A DNA stretch of 64,000 bases from positions 3,162,001 to 3,226,000 of the forward strand of contig JADJXS010000001.1 of assembly GCA_016710275.1 (NCBI GenBank). The letters are read 5' to 3'. Below the pieces are notes generated by a model. It did no database searches and had not been told where the DNA came from. It saw only the letters and a program-made list of their open reading frames with translations. This DNA comes from Phycisphaerales bacterium. Its GTDB lineage: Bacteria; Planctomycetota; Phycisphaerae; UBA1845; Fen-1342. A program made the position numbers and the translations under genes. Of this stretch, positions 8,655-17,700 are shown in pieces (the first letter of the stretch is position 1; every line of letters begins with the position of its first letter).

Positions 8655-10055
8655 ATGCCCGCCGCTGGTGAACCCGTTGCCGACATCCCGTTTGCCGCCA
8701 CGGAGGCGTGCGCCCGCGCATTGGACGCGGCCGATCCGCTTTCGCGCTACCGCGAGCGATTCTGCATTCCCCGCTCGCACGGCGGTGCCGCAGACGGTTC
8801 GCCCGCGATCTATTTCTGCGGCAATTCGCTGGGCCTGATGCCGCGCGCCACGCGCGCGGCGGTGCTGCAGGAACTGGAGGACTGGGAGCGGCTCGGCGTC
8901 GAGGGCCACTTCAAGGGCCGCCACCCGTGGTATCCGGCGCACGAGGCGCTGCGTGAGCCGGGAGCGCGGCTGGTTGGTGCGCTGCCGCACGAAGTGGTCT
9001 TCATGAACGGGCTGACGGTGAACCTGCACCTGCTGATGGTCAGCTTCTACCGCCCCACCTCCGAGCGCTTCGCGATTCTGGTCGAGGACGCCGCGTTTCC
9101 GTCGGACACCTACGCGCTTCAAACGCAGATCCGCTTTCACGGCCGCGACCCGGCCGACGCGCTGATCCGCCTCGCGCCGCGCGCCGGAGAGCACACGCTG
9201 CGCACGGAGGACATTCTGGAGCGGATTGAGCGCAGCGGGCCGCAATTGGCGCTGGTCATGCTGGGCGGCGTGAACTTCCTGACCGGGCAGGCCTTTGACA
9301 TGCCGGCCATCGCGGCGGCGGCGCAGCGCGTCGGGGCGAGGGTGGGTTTTGACCTGGCCCACGCGGCGGGAAACATCGAGCTGCAGCTGCACGACTGGAA
9401 CGTCGACTTCGCGGCATGGTGCACCTACAAGTATCTCAACAGCGGGCCGGGGGCGGTGGCGGGCGCGTTCGTGCATGAGCGGCACGTCGGCGACGCGGGG
9501 CTGCCGCGCTTCGGCGGCTGGTGGGGCAATGACCCGGCGACGCGCTTCCGCATGCACCTGGAGCGGGGTTTTGTGCCGGTGGCCAGTGCGGACGCCTGGC
9601 AGCTATCCAATCCGCCGGTGCTGGCCCTGGCGCCGGTCCGCGTGTCGCTGGGGGTTTTTTACGAAGCCGGGATGCCGGCGCTGGCGGCCAAGTCGCGGCG
9701 GCTGAGCGGCTACCTGCGGTTCCTGCTGGATGCGATGCCCAGCGGCCGCTACGAGGTCATTACGCCGCGAGAGACGCCTGATGCCGGGCGGCCTGACTCG
9801 CCGCGGCCGGTTTGCGGCGCTCCATTGTCGATCCTCGCGAGGGAGCGGCCTGACTCGCCGCGGCCGGTTTGCGGCGCTCAAATATCGATCCTCGTGAGGG
9901 AGCGGCCGCGCGAGTTGTTCTCTGCGCTGGAGGCGGCCGGGGTGGTGTGCGACTTCCGCGAGCCGAACGTGATCCGGGTGGCGCCGGTTCCGCTGTACAA
10001 CACGTTTTACGAGGTGTGGCGCTTCGCGGAGGTGCTGCGCGGGCACACGGTCTAG
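8655..10055 (+). CDS. kynU: Kynureninase with an internal 19-residue duplication
   Basis: Kynureninase is a PLP enzyme of tryptophan breakdown that converts L-kynurenine to anthranilate and alanine. The product (466 residues) matches the family throughout: YFCGNSLGL near the N-terminus, GRHPWYPAHEALR, VGFDLAHAAGNI, and the PLP lysine in WCTYKYLNSGPG (about residue 260). The end, VVCDFREPNVIRVAPVPLYN, is also typical. Just before it the protein carries two copies of a 19-residue segment (RPDSPRPVCGA followed by SIL.RE) that the family lacks, encoded by a 57-bp tandem duplication. The start at 8655 is the first Met giving a family-like N-terminus. No other kyn gene is adjacent. Confidence 0.92.
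   Translation: MPAAGEPVADIPFAATEACARALDAADPLSRYRERFCIPRSHGGAADGSPAIYFCGNSLGLMPRATRAAVLQELEDWERLGVEGHFKGRHPWYPAHEALREPGARLVGALPHEVVFMNGLTVNLHLLMVSFYRPTSERFAILVEDAAFPSDTYALQTQIRFHGRDPADALIRLAPRAGEHTLRTEDILERIERSGPQLALVMLGGVNFLTGQAFDMPAIAAAAQRVGARVGFDLAHAAGNIELQLHDWNVDFAAWCTYKYLNSGPGAVAGAFVHERHVGDAGLPRFGGWWGNDPATRFRMHLERGFVPVASADAWQLSNPPVLALAPVRVSLGVFYEAGMPALAAKSRRLSGYLRFLLDAMPSGRYEVITPRETPDAGRPDSPRPVCGAPLSILARERPDSPRPVCGAQISILVRERPRELFSALEAAGVVCDFREPNVIRVAPVPLYNTFYEVWRFAEVLRGHTV
9788..9901 (+). repeat. 57-bp tandem duplication inside kynU
   Basis: Two units of exactly 57 bp (9788-9844 and 9845-9901) differ at a few bases, and a partial third start follows at 9902. Each contains CGCCGC...GCGGCG arms able to form a hairpin around GGCCGGTTT. 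The length is a multiple of three, so the reading frame is kept. Confidence 0.9.
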
Positions 10056-10145
10056 CCCCGCTGGCACCTTCGTGCCCACGCATTTCCCCTGGTCGGCTTA
10101 GTCAGCCAAGGCAAACCAGCATCAGAAAGGGTCGGCATCGGGTAA

Positions 10146-10545
10146 GGTCGGCTTCAGCCGACCGGCGTTTGCCACCAGCTTTAGCTGGTGGTTCAGTGCC
10201 AGCTTCTGCTGGTGGTTCAGCCCCACTCACACCCCCATCCCCCTTGGTCGGCTTCAGCCGACCGGTGTTTGCCACCAGCTTTAGCTGGTGGTTCAGTGCC
10301 AGCTTTGGCTGGTGGTTCAGCCCCACTCACACCCCCATCTCCCTTGGTCGGCTTCAGCCGACCGGCGTTTGCCACCAGCTTTAGCTGGTGGATCAGTGCC
10401 AGCTTCTGCTGGTGGTTCAGCCCCACTCACACCCCCATCCCCCTTGGTCGGCTTCAGCCGACCGGCGTTTGCCACCAGCTTTGGCTGGTGGTTCAGTGCC
10501 AGCTTTGGCTGGTGGTTCGGTGCCAGGTTCAGCAGGTGGTTTATC
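10146..10545. repeat. 100-bp tandem repeat array, four units, three hairpins per unit
   Basis: Units start at 10146, 10246, 10346 and 10446, with exact 100-bp spacing and only a few substitutions. Each unit contains GGTCGGCttcaGCCGACC, then CCACCAGCtttaGCTGGTGG, then CCAGCttYtGCTGGTGG, then a C-rich single-stranded spacer (CCCCACTCACACCC). A degenerate partial unit precedes it near 10091. Because 100 is not divisible by three, the reading frame rotates between units, so the long open frames on both strands here are not genes. The array fills the gap 10056-10630 between kynU and the pseudopilin gene. Confidence 0.92.
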
Positions 10546-10630
10546 GCTTGAAGATCGCACCAGCCAGCGGTTATGATCGCCGTTTGGTGCGTCCTCGACC
10601 TGGACGAGCCGATCAGGAGGCGTTTCCGGA

Positions 10631-11431
10631 ATGCTTCATCGCCCTCCGCGCCGCCGCGGGTTCACCCTCATCGAACTGCTGGTCGTCGTCGCGATCATCG
10701 CGCTCCTGATCTCGCTCCTGCTGCCCGGGCTGGAAAAGGCCCGCGAACAGGCGCGGCTGACCAAGTGCATGGCCAACGTCAAACAGTGCATGCTGGCCTT
10801 CACGCTGTATGCCCAGGATCACTTCGTGATCCCCGGGACCTACTGGGACGGGCCGCAGAATCTCGACTGGTGCGGGCGGAACAACGCCCGGTTCCTGGCC
10901 TCGCCGGGGCAATTCAAGACGCCGTTTCAGACCTCCGTGCTGTACAAGTACTTCGCCGAGGTGGACAAGGTCTTCGAGTGCCCCTCCGCCCGCCGCCAGA
11001 CCAACGCCTTCTTCGACTACACGATGATCATCCGCATGGCCGGGGCGCGGCCCGACCTCGGATGGAAAATGACCTACCCCGAAAACACGAGCAACCCCCT
11101 GCAGTTGATCAACAGCGTGCGTATCTTCGACGGCCTGCCGATCCTCATCGAAGAGGATGATGTGTTCTACAACCGCAGCAGCACCGGCGGGTTTGACGAC
11201 GGCTCCTGGGCCGGCCGCGACCAGTTCACCAACCGCCACAACGGCCGGGCCATGGTCGGCTTCCTGGACGGCACCGTCGGCATGATCAAGCCCGCCAAGG
11301 GGCCAAACCCGCTGGCCGAAGAGCCGGGCGACCTGCAGGCTCAGCACCTCAAGCTGCGCGCCAAGAACGCGGAGTGGCCGGTGTGGTTCAGCGAGACCGG
11401 CAAGTTCGGCTGGGTCAACAACCCGCGCTGA
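10631..11431 (+). CDS. Type II secretion-like pseudopilin, planctomycete H-X9-DG type
   Basis: The 266-residue product begins with a prepilin signal: RRRG at the cleavage site followed by FTLIELLVVVAIIALLISLL, the methylated N-terminal helix. The C-terminal region contains HNGRAMVGFLDG, the H-X9-DG motif of planctomycete pseudopilins. The middle holds two Cys-flanked segments (KCMANVKQCM and FECPSARRQ). A GGAGG (10616-10620) lies 10 bp before the ATG. It would be processed by a prepilin peptidase and assembled at the inner membrane or exported; no gsp gene is adjacent. It lies just after the 100-bp array. Confidence 0.88.
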   Translation: MLHRPPRRRGFTLIELLVVVAIIALLISLLLPGLEKAREQARLTKCMANVKQCMLAFTLYAQDHFVIPGTYWDGPQNLDWCGRNNARFLASPGQFKTPFQTSVLYKYFAEVDKVFECPSARRQTNAFFDYTMIIRMAGARPDLGWKMTYPENTSNPLQLINSVRIFDGLPILIEEDDVFYNRSSTGGFDDGSWAGRDQFTNRHNGRAMVGFLDGTVGMIKPAKGPNPLAEEPGDLQAQHLKLRAKNAEWPVWFSETGKFGWVNNPR

Positions 11432-11432
11432 A

Positions 11433-13349
11433 TCATCCGCGGCCGGCGGTCTCTTCCGGATTCGGCGCGAGCGCCTCAATCGCCTCCCAGATTCGATCGG
11501 ACGCCTCATCCGTCGCGGCCTTGTCGCGCTCCCTTCCGGCCAGCGCACTGAGGTCCACGGGCGGACCGAAACGGATTCGCATCCGGTGCCGTGTCAGGTA
11601 GGAGCGCATCGGGCTGTTGAAATAGCGCGTGCCGCTGATGTGGCACGGGATCACCGTCGCCCCGGTCCGCAGCGCCAACAGCCCAACCCCTGATTTCGCA
11701 GCCGGGGTCTCTTCCCCCGGTATCTCAAACGTGCCCTGCGGAAAAATTCCCAGGCAGCCCCCGCTCTTGAGCAGCTTCATCGCTGACGCCAGAAACGCCT
11801 TTCCCGGGTTTTCGCGGTTCACGGGAAGGCAGCGCCCCCATTGCATGAACGTCTTGAGGATCGGCATGTTGTAGTGCTCCTGGGCCACGATGAAGCTGAC
11901 CATCCGATGCCGGCAGCAGGCCAGGATCGCCATCGGGTCCACGCCCGCGGTGTGGTTCGCCGCCAGGATCACCGCGCCTTCGCGCGGCACCGTGCAGCGC
12001 CCCACCAGCCTGAGCCGCAGCCGCCAGGCCGCGAAGAACCGCACGAACAGCCAGATCAGCGCGACCCCCGGCCCGACGTCCCGATGCCGCAGATACCCGC
12101 GACCGGCCGTCAGCGCCGCCAGCAGGAACGCGGCTGCGCAGCCGGCCAGCAGCAGCGGAACATAGCGGTCCAATTGCGGCAGATGCGGCAGCCCCAGCGC
12201 TGCGCTGGTCAGCACCATCGCTCCCATCGTGCACGTGTCCGACACGCCGAAAACCCGCCCGCGCCGCGCATCAGGCACGAAGCGCTGCAGGGTCGCCAGC
12301 ACGCTGACCTGGATCGCCGCTCCGGCCCCGCCGATTCCCAGCAGCGCCAGCCCCGTCACGATCGCCCCCAGTCCGAGCGCGCTGCAGGTCGCCAGCAGCG
12401 CCAGCCACAGACCCGCGGCACCGAGCGCCAGCAACAGCGAAAGCTGCACCGGCACCGCGGATCCGAAGATCGTCATCACGGTCGCACCCAGCGCCAGGCC
12501 GATCCCCAGCAGCCCTCGGAAGTACGCCAGCATCTCGTAGTTGCCGGGAAAGAGCTGCTTGGCCAGGGCCGGCACCACCGCGATCACCACCCCCGCCACT
12601 CCCCAGAAAAGCGTCATCAGCCCGATCAGTTGCACGACCCGCCGGTGCGTCTGCACATAACGCAGCCCATCCGCCAGCGGCGCCCAGACGCCGCTGATCG
12701 GGGTGTGCGGGGCAGCCCGCAGCCGCCGCGTGTCGATCAGCAGCACGCAGGCCGCGCTGAAGCAGAACGCCAGGGCATTGACGTGGAACGTGATCGTCGC
12801 ACCGTAGCGCGTCACGATCCACCCGCCCGCGACAATGCCCAGTATCGCTCCGATGGTCCCCAGCGCGTTGATCAGGGCGTTGGCCCGGACCAGTTGATCC
12901 TCCCGAATCAGCGAGGGCAGCAGCGCCTGTCGCGCCGGTGAGAAGAACGCCGCCAGCAGTCCCACCGCCGCGAGCGGAATCACGATCGAGAAGTCCGCCC
13001 AAGCGGCCGGCAGCACGGCCACCAGGAACGCCACCAGCGCCCCAAGATTGAATACCAGCACCGCCCGCGCAACGTCCGCCAGCACCATCGTCCATTTGCG
13101 GCTGAAGCGGTCCGACCACCACCCCGCCAATGGCCCCAGCAGCACAAAGGGCAGGAAGAAGCCGAAGGAGATCAGCGCCTGCACGCGCGTCGAATCCTCC
13201 CGTTCCAGGGCGTTGCGCGTATTGAGCAGCGCCGTCTCCCCCAGGTGGTCCGCCATGGCGGCGGTCCCATACGCGCACCAGAGCAGCACGAAATTGCGGT
13301 TCTGCACCAGCCACGCCGGCAGCCGGGATTCCGCTGATTGCAGCGACAT
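11433..13349 (-). CDS. MFS transporter fused to a PlsC-type acyltransferase
   Basis: The 638-residue product has about 12 hydrophobic segments in residues 20-420 with MFS motif A-like GWWSDRFSRKW, resembling LplT lysophospholipid flippases. It continues into an acyltransferase domain (about 440-630) with the catalytic NHTAGVD (HX4D, near residue 463), IFPQGTFEIPGEE and VIPCHISG blocks. A fused flippase-acyltransferase would import lysophospholipid and reacylate it at the inner membrane. Related fusions also carry an acyl-ACP synthetase (Aas type), which is missing here. The role is inferred from domain order; the domains themselves are clear. Confidence 0.85.
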   Translation of the reverse strand: MSLQSAESRLPAWLVQNRNFVLLWCAYGTAAMADHLGETALLNTRNALEREDSTRVQALISFGFFLPFVLLGPLAGWWSDRFSRKWTMVLADVARAVLVFNLGALVAFLVAVLPAAWADFSIVIPLAAVGLLAAFFSPARQALLPSLIREDQLVRANALINALGTIGAILGIVAGGWIVTRYGATITFHVNALAFCFSAACVLLIDTRRLRAAPHTPISGVWAPLADGLRYVQTHRRVVQLIGLMTLFWGVAGVVIAVVPALAKQLFPGNYEMLAYFRGLLGIGLALGATVMTIFGSAVPVQLSLLLALGAAGLWLALLATCSALGLGAIVTGLALLGIGGAGAAIQVSVLATLQRFVPDARRGRVFGVSDTCTMGAMVLTSAALGLPHLPQLDRYVPLLLAGCAAAFLLAALTAGRGYLRHRDVGPGVALIWLFVRFFAAWRLRLRLVGRCTVPREGAVILAANHTAGVDPMAILACCRHRMVSFIVAQEHYNMPILKTFMQWGRCLPVNRENPGKAFLASAMKLLKSGGCLGIFPQGTFEIPGEETPAAKSGVGLLALRTGATVIPCHISGTRYFNSPMRSYLTRHRMRIRFGPPVDLSALAGRERDKAATDEASDRIWEAIEALAPNPEETAGRG

Positions 13350-13433
13350 GCACCTCTCCCGCCTGACCGCATTGCCGGAGCCGATCCACGAAACCCGCCC
13401 CGGACGCCGCGCGGCGCTGAATCGCCTCTGCGC

Positions 13434-14561
13434 CTACTCCGTCAAACCGTGTGAATCCGTGCTGGGCGCCTTGACCGGCTGAGACGCGGGCCGGTCGGCC
13501 GCTGTCCGAAACCACTCGCGCAGTTCGCGTTCCGCCGGCTTGCCGCGCGGCGAATAGCCGAAGTCTTTCGGTCCGCCGCCGCCGGGCGTCCATTCCCACC
13601 AGATGACGCCGCCGAACCCCGGCTGCGCCGGAAACGCGCGGATGAACGCCTCGTAGAGCCGCCGTTGCTCCTCCAGCCCCTCGGGCGTGACTTTCTGATT
13701 GCGGTAGTAATTCCACGGAGCGCGGGCGGCCCCCTTCTGGCTGCACCAGCCCACTTCCGTCAACAGCAGCGGCCGGTTGATCTCGCGCTGAAAATCAAAC
13801 AGACGCTGGCGGATCGGCCGCCAGCGCTCGACCAGTTCGTCCACGGTCGGAAGGTCGCGGTCGGCCAGCGTGTTGTAGGTTGTCACACCCGCGAAATCGA
13901 GCCGATCCCAAAACGACACCGGGCGGTAGTGATCCCAGTTGGCCGAATATCCCAGTCGCCCTGAAAATCGCGCCCGCACCGCGTCAATCACGCGCAGCCA
14001 CTCGCCGCGGTTTCGCTCGGTACTGACCAACTCGCTGCCCACCATGAACGCATCCGCCCCGCCCGCCGCAGCCGCGTCGGCGAAATGAAGAATGAACTCC
14101 CGATATGCCTCCCACCACTCCGGCCACTCCGGCGGCTCAATCATGCCGCGCCACTCGCTGCCGCGCGGGTGCGTAAGCAGGAGCAGCGGCATCACGATCA
14201 CGCGCAGCCGGAGTTGCCGGGCCGCCTCGATCAGCCGCCGCAGCTCGTCAGCGGTCGGGGTCTGCCGCGCTTCGATGAAGATCGCCTGCGCTTCCGCATG
14301 TTCCATGAACCCGGCCGGGCACAACAGCACCGTGTCCGCGCCCAGCTCGGCGATCTCGCGCAGCGCCGGCAGAAATGTCTCGATCACGGCGTGCCCCGTC
14401 TGGAGCTGCAGCGCGACGCCGCGATACTCCAGCACCCCGATCGGCGGCAGCACCGGCTGCGACGACGGCACCCCGTCCCGCCGCTGTGCGGCCCAGCCGA
14501 TCCAGGCCGCCGCCGAGATGCCCATTATCGTGCACAGCGCTATTGCCGTCCGCAGCTTCAT
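13434..14561 (-). CDS. GH113-like glycoside hydrolase, membrane-anchored or secreted
   Basis: The product is about 375 residues. The start at 14561 opens an N-terminal hydrophobic segment (residues 5-25) that is a signal anchor or signal peptide. The rest is a TIM barrel resembling glycoside hydrolase family 113 (beta-mannanase type): GADTVLLCPAG, RLRVIVMPLLLL, then GADAFMVGSELVS (probable acid/base Glu near residue 177), FAGVTTYN, and LLLTEVGWCSQKG (probable nucleophile Glu near residue 268), then GVIWWEWTPGG. Substrate specificity cannot be read from sequence. It shares orientation with the MFS-acyltransferase gene downstream, with an 84-bp gap. Confidence 0.8.
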   Translation of the reverse strand: MKLRTAIALCTIMGISAAAWIGWAAQRRDGVPSSQPVLPPIGVLEYRGVALQLQTGHAVIETFLPALREIAELGADTVLLCPAGFMEHAEAQAIFIEARQTPTADELRRLIEAARQLRLRVIVMPLLLLTHPRGSEWRGMIEPPEWPEWWEAYREFILHFADAAAAGGADAFMVGSELVSTERNRGEWLRVIDAVRARFSGRLGYSANWDHYRPVSFWDRLDFAGVTTYNTLADRDLPTVDELVERWRPIRQRLFDFQREINRPLLLTEVGWCSQKGAARAPWNYYRNQKVTPEGLEEQRRLYEAFIRAFPAQPGFGGVIWWEWTPGGGGPKDFGYSPRGKPAERELREWFRTAADRPASQPVKAPSTDSHGLTE

Positions 14562-14790
14562 TGACGCGCTCGACCTCCGCTCAATCGGCGGGCACTTTCC
14601 GCCGATCGCCGGCGGACGATAGCGGAAGCCGGTGCAACCCGCACGGCCTCCCGCTGCAGCCCGGCCGGGCCGCTCTCGCCCTACACCCCGCCCTTCCGTC
14701 ACGCTCGCCGTCGATCGACAATTCCCGCATAATCCCGCGATTCACGATTGCGGAGCCGGCGTCCCGTGTCGGCGCTCCGCGGAGGTGTCC

Positions 14791-17700
14791 ATGTTTCCGC
14801 CGCTGCCGTCCGGGTTCGAGTTCCCCCAGTCCGAGCGCGACACGCTCGCATTCTGGGCCAGGCACCGCGTCTTCGAGCGCTCGCTCACGCAGCGCGCCGA
14901 CGCGCCCCCGTTCGTTTTCTACGAAGGCCCGCCGACCGCCAACGGCAAGCCTCACCCCGGCCACTGCCTCACCCGTGCCATGAAGGACCTCTTCCCGCGC
15001 TACCGGTCCATGTGCGGCTACAGCGTCGGCCGCAAGGCCGGCTGGGACACGCACGGCTTGCCCGTCGAAGTGGAAGTGTGCAAGGAACTGGGCATCCACA
15101 CCAAGGCCGAGATCGAGGCCTACGGCGTCGAGCGCTTCAACCTCAAGTGCATCGAGAGCGTCTTCCGCTACATGCGCGAGTGGGAGGAGATGACCACGCG
15201 CCTGGGCTTCTGGGTCGACCTGAACGACGCCTACGTCACGCACCACGAGTCCTACGTCAACAGCGTCTGGTGGGGGCTCAAGGCGCTCTTCGACCGCGGG
15301 TTGCTCTATCAGGGGCACAAGGTCGTCTGGTGGTGGTGCCAGGGCGGCACGGCGCTTTCCGCCGGCGAGGTCGGCGAGGGCTATCGCGACGTGGACGACC
15401 CCTCGGTATTCGTGAAATTCCCCCTGCTTCCCGCCGGAAAGGACGACGCCGAAAAGGTCTCGCTGCTGGTCTGGACCACCACGCCGTGGACGCTTATCAG
15501 CAACCACTTCGCCGCGGTGCACCCGGAGCTTGAATACGCGCTGGTCGAAGACCCCGGCGCCGCAGACGGCGGCGGGCCGGAGCGGCTGTACGTCGCGGCT
15601 GCGCTGGTCGAGCCGCTGGGGAAGAAGGTCAAGCGCGAGCTGCGGGCAATTTCCACCTGTCCGGGCAGCGCGCTGATCGGCCGCCGTTACCTGCCGCCAT
15701 TCCCGGAGTGCTACCACGGCGCATCGCGCGAGGACGGCCCGTCGCTGGGCGAGCGCAGTGCACCGCTGCGCGAGGGCGGTAGCGCAACCGTGGGCTGGCG
15801 CGTGACGGCCGCCGAGTTCGTCACGACCGACAGCGGCACCGGGCTGGTGCACGAGGCGCCGGCCTTCGGCGAGGTGGATTTCGAGCTATTGCAGAGCGAA
15901 AGGCGCCGATTCGCGACAGACGACGCCATTCCGCTGCTTTGCGCGGTAAACCCGGATGGGTGCTTTAACGAAGCTGCTCCGCAGCGCTACCGCGGCCGCT
16001 GGATCAAGGACTGCGACAAGGAGTTGATCCGGGAGCTGCGCGACGAGCGCCGCACGCCGTGGGGCACACCGCTGCTCTGGCACCAGGAGCAGGTGCGCCA
16101 CCCCTACCCCTTCTGCCCGCGGGCGGACAAGGACCCGCTGATCCAGTACGCGCGGAAGAGCTGGTTCGTCCGCACCAGCCGCTTCAAGGACGAGTTCCTT
16201 GCCAACAACGCGCAGATCCGCTGGCTGCCCGAGCACATCCGCGAGGGGCGCTTCGGCGATTTTCTGCGCAACAACGTGGACTGGGCGCTGTCGCGCGAGC
16301 GCTACTGGGGCACGCCGCTGCCGGTCTGGGTGTGCGAGGCGACCGGGAGGATGGAAGCGGTCGGCTCGTTGCCGGAATTGCAGAAGAAACCGGGAGCGAC
16401 CGACGCGACGGCCGAATTCCCGCAGGGCTTCTGGCGCGGGAAGTGCGAGGAGCGCACCCGCGCCGGCGAGTCTCCCCTGCCGTCGGATCTTCAGATTCAC
16501 AAGCCCTATATCGACGCATGGACCTATGACAGCCCGTACTCGCCCGGCGCGCGGATGCGCCGCGTGCCGGAGGTGATCGACTGCTGGTGGGATTCGGGCA
16601 GCATGCCCTTCGCGCAATGGGGCTACCCGCTCCAGAACGCCGGTTCGCTGCCGCAGCGCCTGCCCGCGGATTTCATCAGCGAGGCGATCGATCAGACTCG
16701 CGGCTGGTTCTACGCGCTGCTGGCCATCAGCACGCTGCTGCGCGGAGAACTGTCCGCAGCCGGCGGTTCCGGCACGGCGCCGCGGCCCTTCCCGCTGCCC
16801 TATCGCACCTGCATCGTGCTGGGGCTGATGCTCGGCGAGGACGGGACCAAGATGTCCAAGCGGCTCAAGAACTACCGCGAGCCGTCCTACATCTTCGACG
16901 CCTACGGCGCGGATGCGATGCGCTGGTACTTCTTCAGCGCGCAGGCGCCTTGGACGACGGTGCGCTTTCAGGAAGCCGCCATCCGCGACGCGCAGCGCGA
17001 GTTTCTCGTGAAGCTCTACAACGTCGTCTCATTCTTCAGCATCTACGCGAATCTGGACGGCTTCGTGCCGCACCCGAAGACCGGCTCCCCCTGGCGGCCG
17101 ACCGCCGAACGATGCGAGATCGACCGCTGGATCATCAGCGAGCTGCAGCGCACCATCGCCTTTGTGCGCGAAAAGATGGACGCCTTTGAGAACTTCCCCG
17201 CTGCGACGCGGCTCAACGACTTCGTGGACGCACTCAGCAACTGGTGGGTGCGGCGCTCGCGCGACCGCTTCTGGAGCAGCGAGAAGGACCAGGACAAGTG
17301 GGATGCCTACCACACGCTCTACGGCACGCTGCTGACGCTCAGCACGGCGATTGCCCCCTTCACCCCCTTCTTCGCCGAGTTCATGTTCCGCAACCTGACC
17401 GGCAATCGCGAGGAAGCCGCTCCCGGCGAGTCCCCGCGGCCCTGCGCGGCATCCGCCGGATTCCCCGACTCCGGGCTGCCGGTGTCCGTGCACCTGTGCG
17501 ACTACCCGCAGGCTGATCCGCGGCTGATCGACGCCGCGCTGGCCGAGCAGATGGAGCTGGTGCGCAGGATCGTCTCGCTGGGGCGCGCCGCCCGCACCGA
17601 CGCGAAAATCCGCACGCGCCAGCCGCTTTCGCGGGTCGAGATCATCCTGTCGCGCTCCGCAGACGCGGAGCGCCTGCGCCCGCACGAAGCGTTGATCGCC

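Noticed and set aside
8643..9557. Long minus-strand frame inside kynU
   Set aside because: Shadow of the high-GC kynU codons; kynU has clear family motifs throughout.
10146..10545. CRISPR array
   Set aside because: Units are 100 bp and repeated over their whole length without unique spacers, and no cas genes are present.
10102..10709. Several long open frames on both strands over the 100-bp array
   Set aside because: The period is not a multiple of three, so frames rotate from unit to unit; the frames only reflect lack of stops in the repeat.
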